Positions 1 through 11,613 of a DNA stretch of 64,000 bases are shown here, piece after piece. A model generated the notes under the pieces. The model ran no database searches. It had not been told where the DNA came from and was given only the letters and a program-made list of their open reading frames with translations. This stretch comes from Ricinus communis (taxonomy: Eukaryota; Streptophyta; Magnoliopsida; Malpighiales; Euphorbiaceae), in NCBI RefSeq assembly GCF_019578655.1, contig NC_063257.1, positions 27,297,939 to 27,361,938 on the forward strand, read 5' to 3'. Both the position numbers and the translations under genes were made by a program. Numbering within the stretch: the first letter of the stretch is position 1; the number at the start of each line of letters is the position of its first letter.

Positions 1-1020
1 ATATTCTTATTCATGATTTGAACCATTGGGATCTCCATTATTCCTTACTCCTCTAAGGACGAGGACTCTTGATGACACAAGGATTAGCATAAGGAAACAT
101 GGGAGTGCAATTGACAACCTTGACCAGTGGCATTAGGGATTACCTTGATGAACAAGCAGGATGAGACATAAACCCACGCATATAAGGCAGAACTCATGTT
201 GTTTTCAATTAATCCAAGCCTAATAATAGCCGAAATTTGAGCGCTCTAATGTTTGAAATGCATATCACGAAGTAATTTGGGTTTGAGTGTTTTTAGGTAG
301 GCCTACGCGAATTTACCCTTGTTTTTGTTAAGATTGCTCATAAAATTTAGAACTACGAGAGTTGTTGCCCAATCAACTCCACTTTCGTTCTTGATTTGAC
401 TTTAGTTTATTTATCCTTATATATTTATTTATTCATATTTAGCATCTAGTTTCTTCTTCTTATGGAATGATAGCTTTTGCACTAGAACAACCACATGCAA
501 CTGAATACTTGAGGCCACCAGCATATTATTTCAGTTTTGTACCATGCGGGAAATCAAGTTATGGGTTCTTTGAAGAACATTTTAGACTTAATCAACAATC
601 GCACTAGCGAGCATACACTTATCCTCACGGCCATCCTTTCTCTTATGTTTTTGTCTACCCTTGTGTTTAAATCAATTCCATTTAATCCTTATGATTAGCC
701 ATATTGAAAAGTACAATGAACTTGTGATTGCTTTCCTTATCGGATCTGAAATCCTAATGGTATTCTCATCTTTTTGTTTAGTTCGTGTCTCTCTTTCTAA
801 TCTCTATCTAGTATGATGGTTTGGTTTTATTTGGGAGCTAAACATGAGTGTTGAATGAAAGCACATGGAAGCGGCAGTCATAGGCACCAATCTAATGCTT
901 TGACGAATGCGAAGAAAGAAAATTAGTTGATCGTGTATTGATATCATTCTCTGAATGATTGCAGACGAATCTTTTGGAGGAAAAGGGGAATGATGAGAAT
1001 CAAGGCACACCCAAATTGAT
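1..1020 (+). repeat. 0.95-kb dispersed/tandem repeat, copy U1
   Basis: This stretch matches, in the same order and with many substitutions, sequence at 18300-19220 and 19221-20173. Shared landmarks are a phrase near the start reading CACCATTGGGATCTCC-like, then GATGATCAAGCAGGATG-like, then CTACGAGAGTTGTTG, then TTTGGTTTTATTTGG. No open frame is conserved between copies, so it is probably non-coding. It breaks off at about 1020, where an old LTR fragment begins. The repeat type is not recognised; it could be a satellite with a long unit or the body of a degraded element. Confidence 0.7.
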
Positions 1021-1132
1021 ACGTACATGGCTAACTTGTGCCAAACCCGTATTCAATGTTGATGCCTTCACCAAGGATCATTCACCTAATCAACCAAAGA
1101 AACTCTAACTCCCAATAGGACCCTTAAGTAAC

Positions 1133-2574
1133 TGATGATTGCTATCTATGCAGCTACAATCTAAGGAAGTGTACCTATCGATGCAGTCTAGCACTAATGG
1201 CGAGTATCAAAGTCGTATTCCTCGGGAAAGTGAAAGCCCAGAGTTACTCCTTTGTTCTCTGTTATATTAGCCTAAAATGAATGATGAATAATTCCTAAAT
1301 TAATTAATAGCTACTCTAACTGTTATCTAACTACGGCTACTAGGGAAGGATTAATTCAAGTTGAGGAATAACCCCTTGGGAATTCTTGTCTCTAGGGAAT
1401 GGAAACTAAAGATGGAATTGATTCATTGAATGCAATTTTCGTGGGAAAATCTCTACGCAATTAATGCCTTTCTCAAGGACATTAACATCTTAACTTAGAT
1501 TAATTACGTTGAAATCTCTTCCTAACCCTAATTATCCAAATTAGCATTATGTACCATTTAACACTATTGAGAGTTGTTAATTCTCAATCCGATAGAACGA
1601 ACACCCTATCTCTAGGCAAATTCAATTCAAGGTTGCAAAGGACAATCCAAACCTAAATGTCTTTCTTAAGAACATTCAAATTCCAATAATCATTCAACAA
1701 GATATGAAGAACAAATCAATAAGCACTTCCATTGCAAACCAATATTGAAAATCAATACATGCAATTCAAAAGTTAAGTACAAAAATCCCTAGATAAAGAA
1801 CCCCAATGGGTTAACAAGTTTAGCTAATCATGTTCATTATTAAAACCTATAAGAATTCAATTACGACAATGAGTAAAGGTAGAGAAACCCAATTAAACCT
1901 TGGATGAGAGTAAACAGCCCCAAGTCCTCTTGCTCGAATTGAATCGATTCTTGTTCCTCTTGCTCAAATTGAAACCAATCAATGAACCTCGCCCAATCTT
2001 CAATCTTTGAAGGGAATATAATTGAAACCTTGGTCCAAGTCTCCTTTTTCCTTGGTTCTAGCTCAAAAAACCCTTAGAGAGAGAAAAATTAGGGTTTGGG
2101 ACGTTCTCCCCGTTCTCTTTTTTTCCTTTCCTCTTTTCTTTCTTTTAATTAATTCATCCTGCCGCCGCGAACATGGTCATATTGATGCCCGTGTTGGGAA
2201 CACGGGCTGGTGTTGATGGGCGTGTTTGGAACATGGCCCTGTGCTAATGCCCGTGTTACTCTCTATGGTCGTGCCCCTTAACGCTTCTTTTTCTTTGATG
2301 TTGAATGCACCCAACACGGCCAGTTTTGGTGCTCGTGTTGGGAACACGGCCAGTATTAAAACCAACACGGCCATGTTCAGATTAGGGATGCGCGAACTCG
2401 ACTTATTTCGACAACTTTGACCTCCAATTCTTCCCTTTATCACTCTTTGACTTCATTTGGACCTAAAGCACATAAACAAACGCATAGGGTGAGTGTTGGG
2501 ACCAATTCACATCCAAATGTACATAAATTCTGCCTTAAAAACCCCATTTAGATGTGTGTATTCTACACACATCA
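1133..2574 (-). mobile_element. solo LTR of an Athila-like retrotransposon
   Basis: The segment begins TGATGATTGC and ends ACACACATCA, so it has TG..CA ends, and it is flanked by the direct repeat GTAAC at 1128-1132 and 2575-2579. The flanking sequence continues across the insertion as in the copy at 36.0-36.1 kb, which acts as an empty site. Its left part resembles the LTR edge at 3397 (the CACCTATCGA and CGTAT-CCT landmarks), pointing to the Athila lineage in minus orientation. It contains a GC-richer stretch with repeated ACACGG motifs. No internal region remains, as expected after LTR-LTR recombination. Confidence 0.88.
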
Positions 2575-3109
2575 GTAACTTGTACTTAAGAACCTTAATT
2601 ATAAAGAATTAAAGGTTGTTTAACATAAACATAAGTTTAAGTTAAACTAAGTTTATCAATTACTTCATTAAGAATAAAAGAAAAGAATTAACTCCAAAAA
2701 AATCAATATTCAACAACTCCCTTTACACAGAAATTCGTACTAGCTTATATAGACCTTAAAGAAACCTAATTCTATAATGATAAGGAAGCAAATAATAATA
2801 AGACTAGGAGTAGAACTCCTAAACTAAAAGGATAACTTAAAACTGAGACCCCTAACAATTTAAGACTTCTTTAAATGAACAAATACTTTTAAAATTCCTC
2901 CAACCCTAGTGCATATAATAAACATGACAAATGGGCTTAACTAACATGTGATATGCCACCCATTCTTGAGTATTGGATTCAAAATAGGTTTATTTGATTA
3001 TCTTGGGCATGTGTTATCTTGATCTTACCTCCACATGTCAGATTGAGTTGATATGAGTATCTTGAGGCCCATTATCTTGATTAAGCCGAATCCCAATTGG
3101 ATTTTAAAT

Positions 3110-3290
3110 CGTACTAGGATTCCTAGTGGAAATAAGATTTCTTTCGTTGCTTGAACTCCTAATATCATCAGAACTCATTGCTGGATTAGGATTCCTAGTG
3201 AAATTAGGACTCCTTATTGAAGTAGGATTCCTTGAGTAAGTAGGATTTGCATCATTAGTTTTTCTTGTTAGAGTAGAATTCCTTGTGCTA
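3110..3290. repeat. imperfect 18-bp minisatellite inside LTR family X
   Basis: Diverged units of about 18 bp of the type GTAGGATTCCTAGTGGGA recur here. The same array is at 36765-36950 in the better copy. The unit length is divisible by three, which keeps short frames open by chance. Confidence 0.7.
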
Positions 3291-3292
3291 CA

Positions 3293-3396
3293 TGGGTTCT
3301 TATCACATATATTTTTACTCATGATTTGCACTATTGGGATCTCCATCATTCCTTGCTCCTCTAAGGACAAGGACTCCTGATGACGCAAGGATTAGC
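3293..3396 (+). repeat. 0.95-kb repeat, left piece of copy U2
   Basis: This piece matches the beginning of copy U1 and ends in ...CAAGGATTAGC, where the Athila element begins. The repeat resumes at 18300 with TTGGTATAAG. The two pieces join into a continuous repeat copy if the insertion is removed. Confidence 0.75.
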
Positions 3397-4493
3397 TGAT
3401 GCTGGCTAAACACGACTAACAATATGCAGGCAAGTGCACCTATCGAATGTAATTTAGCTATGGCAAGTATGAATGTCGTATCCTATGAGAACTGAGAAGC
3501 TACTGCTACTATGCTATTCCTATTATCTAACTGATGAAAAGGTAATGAAGACCATTAACTAAAAATTATTGAGAATGCAAATGAAAACTAAATTTTAACA
3601 AAGAGAATGAAAGTTTGAAAAGACAATGAGATGAATTAACCCAATTGGAGATCCCTTTAGCTAGCCGGCTTAAAAATAATAATTTATTAATTGATTAATT
3701 AAGAATTGCGATGTGTGGATAATCTCTTAAATGAATTGGCCTCTCTCTTGAGTTAACCAATTCCTAATCCTAAAGATCTAAAGTTGGAATCTCTTCCTAA
3801 CAATTGATTTTAGAATAGCATTAATCTCTAAATTACCGCTAATCAGAATGTCTAGTTTTTATTATAGTAATATATTACAGTTATCTCTAAGATGCAAATC
3901 ACTTAATCACAAAAGCAGTTGTCCAAACTCAATTGAGTTTCTCAATTACAAAGGATTTCTCAAATTGATTCAACAATGAAGAAGAAACAATAGATTTTAT
4001 TATACTTGAATGAAACTACAATCTTAAATCAACAATTCAATCAATTAAGTATAAAACAAGCCTAGCATAGCTAAAGATCACCCCCAAATGGGTTTAATAA
4101 GATTAGTTAGACATGTTCATGATTAAACTAATACAAGAATCAAATATAAAGTAAACAAGAATCGAAAAGAACATGTACACCATTTTCTCAAATGGTCAAA
4201 ATGCTATCCCCTCTTGAATAACTCTGAATCTGATCTCTGCAACTGAAGATCTCCTTCTTCTTTCCTTTGAATCTTCAATCCAATCCTCAAGAAAAGCTAT
4301 CTGGATGATGTTAAAGTGGAATTTGTCTTTGTTTTCCTATCCTTAATTGTTTGGAAGGTGGCTCTCAAAGTCTGTCTTGAATACCCCAAGATTCTCTCCC
4401 TCAAGAATCTCCTTTCTCTTTCTTTTTCTTTTCTTTTAAATAAGGCTTTGAGATCCAACATGGCTTGGATTTGGGCCGTGTTGATCAGCACGT

Positions 4494-5438
4494 TGATGCA
4501 ACCAAGGATGCATCTAAGTCAACTAGCATGGATCCACTAGCCTATGGAGGACCAATGACACGAGCAAGGAGTAAGAAGTTCAAGCAAGCCTTAAATCCTT
4601 ACTTAGAGCATGTTTTGAAGATGGCTAATGATGGTGCTTTTGATGCTTTTGGTGATGATAACAATGCCTTGAAGATAGTGACATTAATTGCTATTAATGA
4701 CCAAAGGGGGCAGAAGCTCAACTTCCATAAGGCGTGACCACGCCTTACAGTATATAAGCTGCCTACAAAAAGAGCTTCGAATTTTTCAAGAAAACATTCG
4801 TAATGGACCCGTTTTTAGTTAATTTCCTCTATTTTTGGAAGTATTGGATAAAGAGAACTTCCTCCCATGAATTTATGATTTTAATTAGGGTTAGATTACT
4901 CTTTATCTTATCCTTCCTTGTAGGGATAAGATTAGCCACATAGTAGGAGTCTTTTAGGGTTTGACTTTGATTCCTTATCTCTTAGTCCTTTTAGGGTTTA
5001 GAATCATTTCAAAGCTCTATAAATAGAGCTATGTTTTTTGGCTAAAACAATAAGATCAATATATATTTCTAAATGAAGTTTTATTTGAGTTGTTAGCTCT
5101 TATTCCTTAAGGTGCTGCTTATTGAATTTCTTGAGATTAAATTAACTTGTTTGATTTAGTTTCACATCTACATGTTTCATCAATCAATTAACTTTTTATT
5201 AGTTTCTTAGGTTGTTTGGACATTCTTCATCTATTTATAACTAAAGGGCTTAGTAGTTCTATTGCTAAGTTTGTTAGTTCCATAATCAATTGCAAACTTT
5301 CAAGTTAGATTTTGGGGCGACAAATTCGAACTTATTGGTAAGGGTGCTTCCTCTTAAATAGGGAGAGCGTTTATCAGTTTGATTTTCTCACCATTACTTA
5401 TCTTGGTGTTTGAACGTATCTAGTTCGAGTTCGTATCA
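4494..5438 (+). repeat. 5' LTR of the nested gypsy element
   Basis: It starts TGATGCAACC and ends TTCGTATCA. It contains the same C-terminal pol-like frame that the 3' LTR carries (from 4494 to about 4735, with a GGPMTRARSKK-like motif) and, unlike the 3' copy, this frame is not shifted there. A run TCTATAAATAGAG near 5015 is a good TATA-box candidate for the element's promoter. Confidence 0.92.
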
Positions 5439-5440
5439 TT

Positions 5441-5454
5441 TGGTATCAGAGCCA
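5441..5454 (+). other. primer binding site, tRNA-Met type
   Basis: The sequence TGGTATCAGAGCCA lies two bases after the 5' LTR. It is complementary to the 3' end of plant initiator tRNA-Met, the usual primer for many plant gypsy elements. Confidence 0.92.
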
Positions 5455-6079
5455 AACTTGTAAGTTAGTTTACTTTCTTTTCAATTAAGAGTCTGTCTTT
5501 TATTTCATCTCAATTTCTGTTCGCATCATTATAAAAAAAGACAGGTATACTATTTTCATTGCTGCCCGCATACCAATGCAGATTTCAAAAAGAAAAAGAA
5601 AAAGAAAGGAATGGAAAACTAACCCTAACCATTTGTGTTGGGTAGTGCTTGAAGAATTGATTCTTGATTGATTCATTCTGCAATTCTTTTTAATTGGTTG
5701 GAGCTGTTCTTCATTCTTAAAATTCTGATTTGGATAATTTTGTTTGTTTTCTCTTAAAAAGCTTTTCTTTTGGGTTAATTGAGTCTTGTTCGATTAGTTG
5801 TAAGCTTGTTTTGTTCACACGCTTATAATTCGTTTTATTGATTCACAAGTGTTTTATTGAACTTCAGAATTAATAAACGTTAAGAGGTTGTGAAAAACTT
5901 GTTCTTGTGATTACTAGAACAATTTGATTTAATTTCTATAAGGAATTCAATTCTTTGTGAGTGAAACACGTGAGGGAGTGATCTTTTCTTATTTTGCCTT
6001 TGACTATAAGAAGCCTCTAGAGTATAACACTAGATCACGTCTTTTTTTTTGTTTTATTTTCTAGTATTTTAGTTTAACC
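5455..6079 (+). other. 5' untranslated leader of the nested gypsy element
   Basis: About 620 bp between primer site and gag with no long frame. It is T-rich and probably corresponds to the leader and packaging region. No other feature is visible. Confidence 0.6.
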
Positions 6080-7020
6080 ATGTAATCTGAATAGCCATTG
6101 ACTTTGGAAAATTTAGCTTATACATTGAGAGATGTAGTAGAACATATGCAAAAACAATTTCAAAAATAAGATGAAAAATTAACTAGGTTATTGAATGATA
6201 TGCCTAAAACGTCTAAAGGAGATGGTTCTGATAATGACCAAGAAAGTGAGTCTTAAGGGTCTAGACATAATCTCCAACCCAAAATTGACACTAATTTGGG
6301 TAGCATTAAGATGAAAATACCATCTTTTCATGGTAAGAGTGACCCTGAAGTTTATTTGGAGTGGGAAAAGAAGGTTGAAAGGGTTTTTGAATGTCATAAC
6401 TATAGTGATTTTAAAAAGGTTAAACTTGCTGTTGTTGAATTTTGTGATTATGCTGCCATTTGGTAGGATCAATTGGTGAGTGGTCATAGGCATTATGGGA
6501 ACCCGAAGTTGGTTCATGGGATGAGGTTAAACGCATTATGCGTAAAAGGTTTGTGCCATCACACTACCAAAGGGATTTGTACAACAAGTTACAAAATTTA
6601 GTAAAAGGTAGTAAGAGTGTTGAGGAGTATTGGCAAACTATGGAGATAGTTATGATTAGAGCCAATATAGATGAGGATAAGGAAGCCACAATGGCAAGAT
6701 TTCTGCATGATTTGAATCGTCATATTGCTAACATAATTGAATTGCAGCATTATGTAGAGATGGAGGACATGTTGCACATGGCCGTAAAGGTGGAAAAGCA
6801 ATTAAAAACCAAGAGCAGAAGTGCTGCCCCTAGCTCAAAATGGAGTAACACATGGAAAGGGAGCAACCAGCCCCCTAACAAGGGTCGTGAGGCATCAAAG
6901 GACATCAAGGCAGCCCCTAAATTTGATGTTAACACTAAGCCAACGACGCAAAGCGACCTCAAATCAAAGAAAGTCCAATGCTTCAAGTGTTTGGGGTATG
7001 GGCATATATCTTCCCAATGA
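6080..7020 (+). pseudogene. gag of the nested gypsy element, broken
   Basis: Gag forms the retrotransposon's particle. An ATG at 6080 is followed by a recognisable Gag sequence in two frames. The first part (frame of 6080) has stops at 6083, 6092, 6167, 6254 and 6464; each fits a CAA, CAG or TGG codon changed by one transition. A frame change lies at about 6500-6540, after which 6538-7017 is open. The open part contains the Retrotrans_gag-like core with an ELQHYVEMEDM stretch, a lysine-rich linker and a zinc knuckle CFKCLGYGH. The last cysteine of the knuckle is replaced by the TGA at 7018. After the frame change gag is in one frame with protease and pol, so the element probably encoded one polyprotein. 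Confidence 0.88.
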
Positions 7021-7047
7021 CCAAATAAGAGAACCATGGCAATTTGA

Positions 7048-7500
7048 GGTGGTGAAGTGATCTTTGAGAGTGATGAAGAATCCGAACCTGGTGAGGAGGA
7101 TTACCTAGACATGCCTGAGTTGGAGGATTGTGATGATATGCAATTGGGTGAGGTTAGTAATGTACTTGTAACCTTTAGAGCTCTTAATTTACAACCTGTT
7201 GATGATGACGCTCAAAGGGAAAACATATTCCATACTACATGTAAAGTACAAAACCATGATGCTAATTGTAGTTTAATCATTGATGGGGGTAGTTGTACTA
7301 ATGTAGCAAGTGCTATGATGGTTGATAAACTTAAGATTCCAACTATTAAGCACCCTAAGCCATACACCTTGCAATGGCTCAATGATCAAAGTGGAATTAG
7401 AGTTACTAAGTAAGTACAGGTTGCATTTAGTATAAAGAAGTATCGTGATGAGGTACTATGTGATGTTGTTCCCATGCATGCATGTCATATGTTGCTAGGT
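7048..7500 (+). pseudogene. aspartic protease domain of the nested gypsy element
   Basis: The frame after the TGA at 7045-7047 carries an acidic spacer, then the protease active-site motif as IIDGGSCTNVAS near 7273-7310, and further on the LLGRPWLYD motif at about 7492-7518 that typically ends gypsy proteases. A TAA at 7411-7413 interrupts the domain, most simply a CAA-to-TAA change. The domain would cleave the Gag-Pol polyprotein. It is in frame with both gag and pol. Confidence 0.85.
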
Positions 7501-9938
7501 AGACCATGGTTATATGATAGATTTGTAATTCATAATGGTCAAACCAATGCTTACTCTCTTGTAATGGATGGAAAACTGTATGTTTTGGCACCATTAAGTC
7601 CTAAAGAAGTTTGTGAATTACAAAAAGTTATAATGGACCGAATGGAAGCATATGAGAAAGAAGAAAGGAAGTGTGAGAGTGCACATGAAAAAGAAAAGGT
7701 GCACAAGCAAAAGGGGAATTGTGTGGAAAATAATGAGGGGCAAGAGCAAAGAGTGGTAAAAGGAGAGTTTATTGAGGGTTTGCACAAGAATGAGAGCAAA
7801 AGAACGAGTAAGGCGCAAGAAAAAGGGGAGGCAAGTGAGAGAAAAGTGAGTTTTCTAGTTAGAGAGCGAGACATGAGAAAGGCTTTCAGTGAAAATAGGC
7901 AAGTACTTGTACTTATGTACAGGGAAACTTTATTTAACACTAATAATCTTAACTCTCCTCTTCCTAGTGTGTTTGTAAGTGTTTTGCAGGAATATGACGA
8001 TGTGTTTCCCGAGGAGTTACCTAGTGGGTTGCCACCACTAAGGGGGATAGAGCACCAAATTGACTTTGTGCCGGGGTCATCCATTCCAAATAGACCAGCC
8101 TATAGAGTCAATCCCGAGGAGACCAAAGTGCTGCAATGCCAAGTTGAGGAACTATTAAGTAAAGGTTATGTTAGGGAAAGTCTTAGCCCATGTGTTGTTC
8201 CTGTTTTGTTAGTCCTTAAGAAAGATGGGTCTTGGCGTATGTGTGTTGATTGTGGTGCAATTAACAAGATTACTATTAAATATCGTCATCCTATTCCTAG
8301 GTTAGATGATATGTTAGATGAATTGCATAGAAGTGTTATCTTTACTAAAATTGATTTGAGAAGTGGCTGTCACCAAATTAGAATGAATATAGGTAATGAG
8401 TGGAGAACAACATTCAAAACTAAATTTGGTTTGTATGAGTGGTTGGACATGCCTTTTGGCTTAACTAACGCACCAAGTACTTTTATGAGGCTAATGAACC
8501 ATGTTTTGCGTGCATATATTGGAAAATTTATGGTAGTATACTTTGATGATATTTTGATTTATAGTAAGAGCTTGAGTGAGCATGTTGAACATGTTCGGAT
8601 GGTGTTGATGGTCTTGTGTGAGAATTCTTTATATGCTAACCTTGCTAAGTGTGACTTTTGCACAAACAAACTTGTGTTTCTTGGTTTTGTTGTTAGTGCA
8701 AATGGAATTCAAGTTGATGAAGACAAGGTGAAAGCAATTAAGGAGTGGCCAACACCAAAGAATGTTAGTGACGTAAGGAGCTTTCATGGGCTTGCAAGCT
8801 TCTATAGGAGGTTTGTCATGGACTTCAGTACACTTGCCGCACCACTCAACGAGCTTGTAAAGAAGAACGTAAAGTTTCATTGGGGAGAACAACAAGAAAA
8901 AGCATTTAATATGCTAAAGGACAAACTTACTTCATCTCCCATTCTTTCACTTCCGAATTTTTCCAAAACTTTTGAAATTGATTGTGATGCTTCTGGTGTA
9001 GGTATTGGAGCTATTTTAATGCAAGATGGGAAGCCAATAGCCTATTTTAGTGAAAAGTTGAATGGAGCTAGCTTGAAGTATCCAACTTATGACAAGGAAT
9101 TGTATGCTCTTGTGCATGCACTCAATGTTTGGCAGCATTATTTGCTACCTAAGGAGTTTGTAATTCACACGGATCATGAAGCATTAAAGCACTTGAAGGG
9201 ACAGAACAAGTTGAATAAGCGCCATGCTAAATGGAGTGAATTCATTGAAGCGTTTCCCTATGTCATTAAGTACAAGCAAGGTAAAGAAAATGTAGTTGTC
9301 GATGCACTATCTAGAAGGTATGCTTTACTTGCTTCTTTAGAAACAAAATTGCTTGGTTTTGAGTATATCAAAGACTTGTATGTTGATGACCACAATTTTG
9401 GCTCTATTTTTCATACTTGTGAACATGGTGCTATTGATGAATTTTATAGACATGATGGATTTTTGTTCAAAGAAAAATGTCTATGCATTCCTATGTGTTC
9501 TATGCGTGAATTGCTTGTGAGAGAGTCACATGAAGGTGGTTTGATGGGACACTTTGGTGTTCAAAAGACTTTAGATGTTCTGCATGATCATTCCTATTGG
9601 CCTAAGATGAAATCTGATGTAAATAGATTACGTGCTAACTGTATTATATGCAAGCAAGCTAAGTCTAAATCACAACCTAATGGGTTGTACATGCCTTTGC
9701 CCATACCTGATTCTCCTTGGATTGACATATCTATGGATTTTGTGCTTGGATTACCTAGGTCTAAGCATGGGCATCATAGTATTTTTGTTGTGGTGGATAG
9801 GTTTTCAAAGATGTCACACTTTATTGCATGTAGGAAAACCGATGATGCACAACATGTTGCTGAATTGTTCTTTAGAGAAATTGTACGTTTACATGGTATG
9901 CCTAGAACTATTGTTAGTGATAGGGACACTAAGTTTTG
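7474..9938 (+). pseudogene. pol of the nested gypsy element: RT, RNase H and N-terminal integrase
   Basis: This is the longest non-satellite frame in the window (821 codons). From its start at 7474: end of protease, a lysine/glutamate-rich linker (residues ~50-130), reverse transcriptase with the catalytic YFDD at residues 356-359 (8539-8550), RNase H with FEIDCDAS at ~500-507, and integrase with its HHCC finger (His at residue 686; Cys at 723 and 726) and the first catalytic Asp in MDF at residue 755. The frame ends in a SDRDTKF motif because one T appears to be missing at about 9933-9938; the integrase core continues in another frame from 9936. The upstream limit is set by the TAA at 7411, so the Met at 7474 is not a true start. 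Confidence 0.93.
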
Positions 9939-10771
9939 AGTTATTTTTGGAAGACCTTATGGGGTAAATTGGGAACTAAATTGCTTTTTTCTACTACATG
10001 TCATCCCCAAACTGATGGTCAAACCGAGGTAGTGAATAGAACTTTGTCACAATTACTGAGGACCATGGTTAAACAAAACTTGAGAATATGGGAAGATTGT
10101 TTGCTGCATGTTGAATTTGCATATAATCGTAGTATGCATTCTTCTACTCAATTTTGCCCATTTGAGATTGTTTATGGCTTTATTCCTTTGAGTCCTTTAG
10201 ATTTGATTGCTTTACCTTTGAGTGAACAAGTGAATTTAGATGGTGCAAAGAAGGCTGAATTTGTGTTGAAGTTGCATGAACAAGTGCGTGCAAACTTGGA
10301 AAGATGCAATGAACAAATCACCAAACAACGCAATAAGGGCCGCAGAAGGTTGGTATTTGAAGTTGGTGATTAGGTTTGGGTGCACTTCAGGAAGGAAAGG
10401 TTTCCCAGCCAAAGGAATCAAAGTTGATGCCACGTGGTGATGGTCCATTTGAAGTAATAGAGCGCATCAATGATAATGCATACAAAGTTGACTTACCTGG
10501 TGAGTATAATGTTAGTGCTACTTTTAATGTTGCTGATTTGTTTCCTATTGATTTTGATGAAGGCGTTGATTCGAGGTCGAATCCTTTCAAAGAGGGGGGG
10601 AATGATGCAACCAAGGATGCATCTAAGTCAACTAGCATGGATCCACTAGCCTATGGAGGACCAATGACACAAGCAAGGAGTAAGAAGTTCAAACAAGCCT
10701 TGAATCCTTACTTGGAGCATGTTTTGAAGATGGCTAATGATGGTGCTTTTGATGCTTTTGGTGTTTGGTGA
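9936..10771 (+). pseudogene. C-terminal integrase of the nested gypsy element, running into the 3' LTR
   Basis: The piece 9936-10370 continues the integrase core ([12 protein letters not shown], with the catalytic Glu) and the [11 protein letters not shown] region. A TAG at 10371 and a frame change between about 10395 and 10425 break it. The frame then resumes through KLMPRGDGPF and FNVADLFPIDF, crosses the polypurine tract and the LTR border at 10603, and reads a GGPMTQARSKK motif inside the LTR. It ends at 10771 because the 3' LTR carries a 7-bp insertion (extra GTTTGGT near 10760) that the 5' LTR lacks. Confidence 0.88.
10589..10602 (+). other. polypurine tract of the nested gypsy element
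   Basis: AAAGAGGGGGGGAA lies immediately before the 3' LTR and is the plus-strand primer of reverse transcription. It also encodes part of the pol C-terminus. Confidence 0.9.
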
Positions 10772-11613
10772 TGATAACAATGCCTTGAAGATAGTAACAT
10801 TAATTGCTATTAATGACCAAAGGGGGCAGAAGCTCAACTTCCATAAGGCATGACCACGCCTTACAACCTGTGAGCTGCATAGAAAGGGGGCAGAAGCTCA
10901 ACATCCATAAGGCGTGACCACGCCTTACAATATATAAGCTGCCTACAAAAAGAGCTTCGAATTTTTCAAGAAAACATTCGTAATGGACCCGGTTTAATTT
11001 CCTCTATTTTTGGAAGTATTGGATAAAGAGAACTTCCTCCCATGAATTTAGGATTTTAATTAGGGTTAGATTACTCTTTATCTTATCCTTCCTTATAGGG
11101 ATAAGATTAGCCACATATTAGGAGTCTTTTAGGGTTTGATTTTGATTCCTTATCTCTTAGTCCTTTTAGGGTTTAGAATTATTTCAAAGCTCTATAAATA
11201 CAGCTATGTTTTTCGGCTAAAACAAGAAAATCAATATATATTTCTAAATAAAGTTTTATTTGAGTTGTTAGCTCTTATTCCTTAAGGTGCTCCTTATTGA
11301 ATTTCCTGAGATTAAATTAACTTGTTTGATTTAGTTTCACATCTACATGTTTGATCAATCAATTAACTTTTTATTAGTTTCTTGGGTTGTTTGAACATTC
11401 TTCATCTATTTATAACTAAAGGGCTTAGTAGTTCTATTGCTATGTTTGTTAGTTCCATAATCAATTGCAAACTTTCAAGTTAGATTTTAGGGCGACAAAT
11501 TCGAACTTATTGGTAAGGGTGCTTCCTCTTAAATAGGGAGAGCGTTTATCAGTTTGATTTTCTCACCATTACTTATCTTGGTGTTTGAACGTATCTAGTT
11601 CGAGTTCGTATCA
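10603..11613 (+). repeat. 3' LTR of the nested gypsy element
   Basis: It matches 4494-5438. It is longer because of a 64-bp tandem duplication at 10819-10946 and a 7-bp insertion near 10760; a few bases are missing near 10990. It ends TTCGTATCA at 11613, followed by the target duplication CACGT. Confidence 0.92.
10819..10946 (+). repeat. 64-bp tandem duplication private to the 3' LTR
   Basis: The phrase AAAGGGGGCAGAAGCTCAAC begins at 10819 and again at 10883, with the CCACGCCTTACA phrase in both units. The 5' LTR has it once, at about 4705. The duplication therefore arose after insertion or was present in only one template. Confidence 0.85.

Larger units (their letters stand above)
1021..3292 (-). 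mobile_element. truncated gypsy LTR fragment (family X), interrupted by a solo LTR
   Basis: The pieces 1021-1132 and 2575-3292 are collinear with 35975-36960, which belongs to an LTR whose polypurine tract and primer site lie at its two ends near 37300 and 35620. Here only part of that LTR is present, without recognisable ends. It is interrupted at 1133 by an Athila-like solo LTR. The right part contains the same 18-bp minisatellite as the copy at 36.8 kb. The minus orientation is inferred from the better copy. Confidence 0.65.
4494..11613 (+). mobile_element. nested Ty3/gypsy retrotransposon (chromovirus-like, full-length but decayed)
   Basis: The element has LTRs of 945 and 1011 bp with TG..CA ends, a tRNA-Met-type primer site, a gag-protease-RT-RNase H-integrase coding region in the normal gypsy order and a polypurine tract. 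The direct repeat CACGT flanks it at 4489-4493 and 11614-11618. It sits inside the older Athila LTR and is therefore younger. The LTRs are very similar by eye apart from a few indels. The pol frame runs on into the 3' LTR, a feature known from some CRM-group chromoviruses; that clade placement is only an inference. Confidence 0.93.

Noticed and set aside
3104..3388. 94-codon minus-strand frame with repeated RNP-like peptides
   Set aside because: Produced by the 18-bp minisatellite in an LTR fragment.
7551..8084. 177-codon minus-strand frame
   Set aside because: It lies opposite the pol frame of the nested gypsy element and has no motif of its own.
5010..11220. Telomere-like AGGGTTT phrases in the gypsy LTRs and at 5620
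   Set aside because: Single isolated occurrences and no tandem run, so not an interstitial telomeric repeat.
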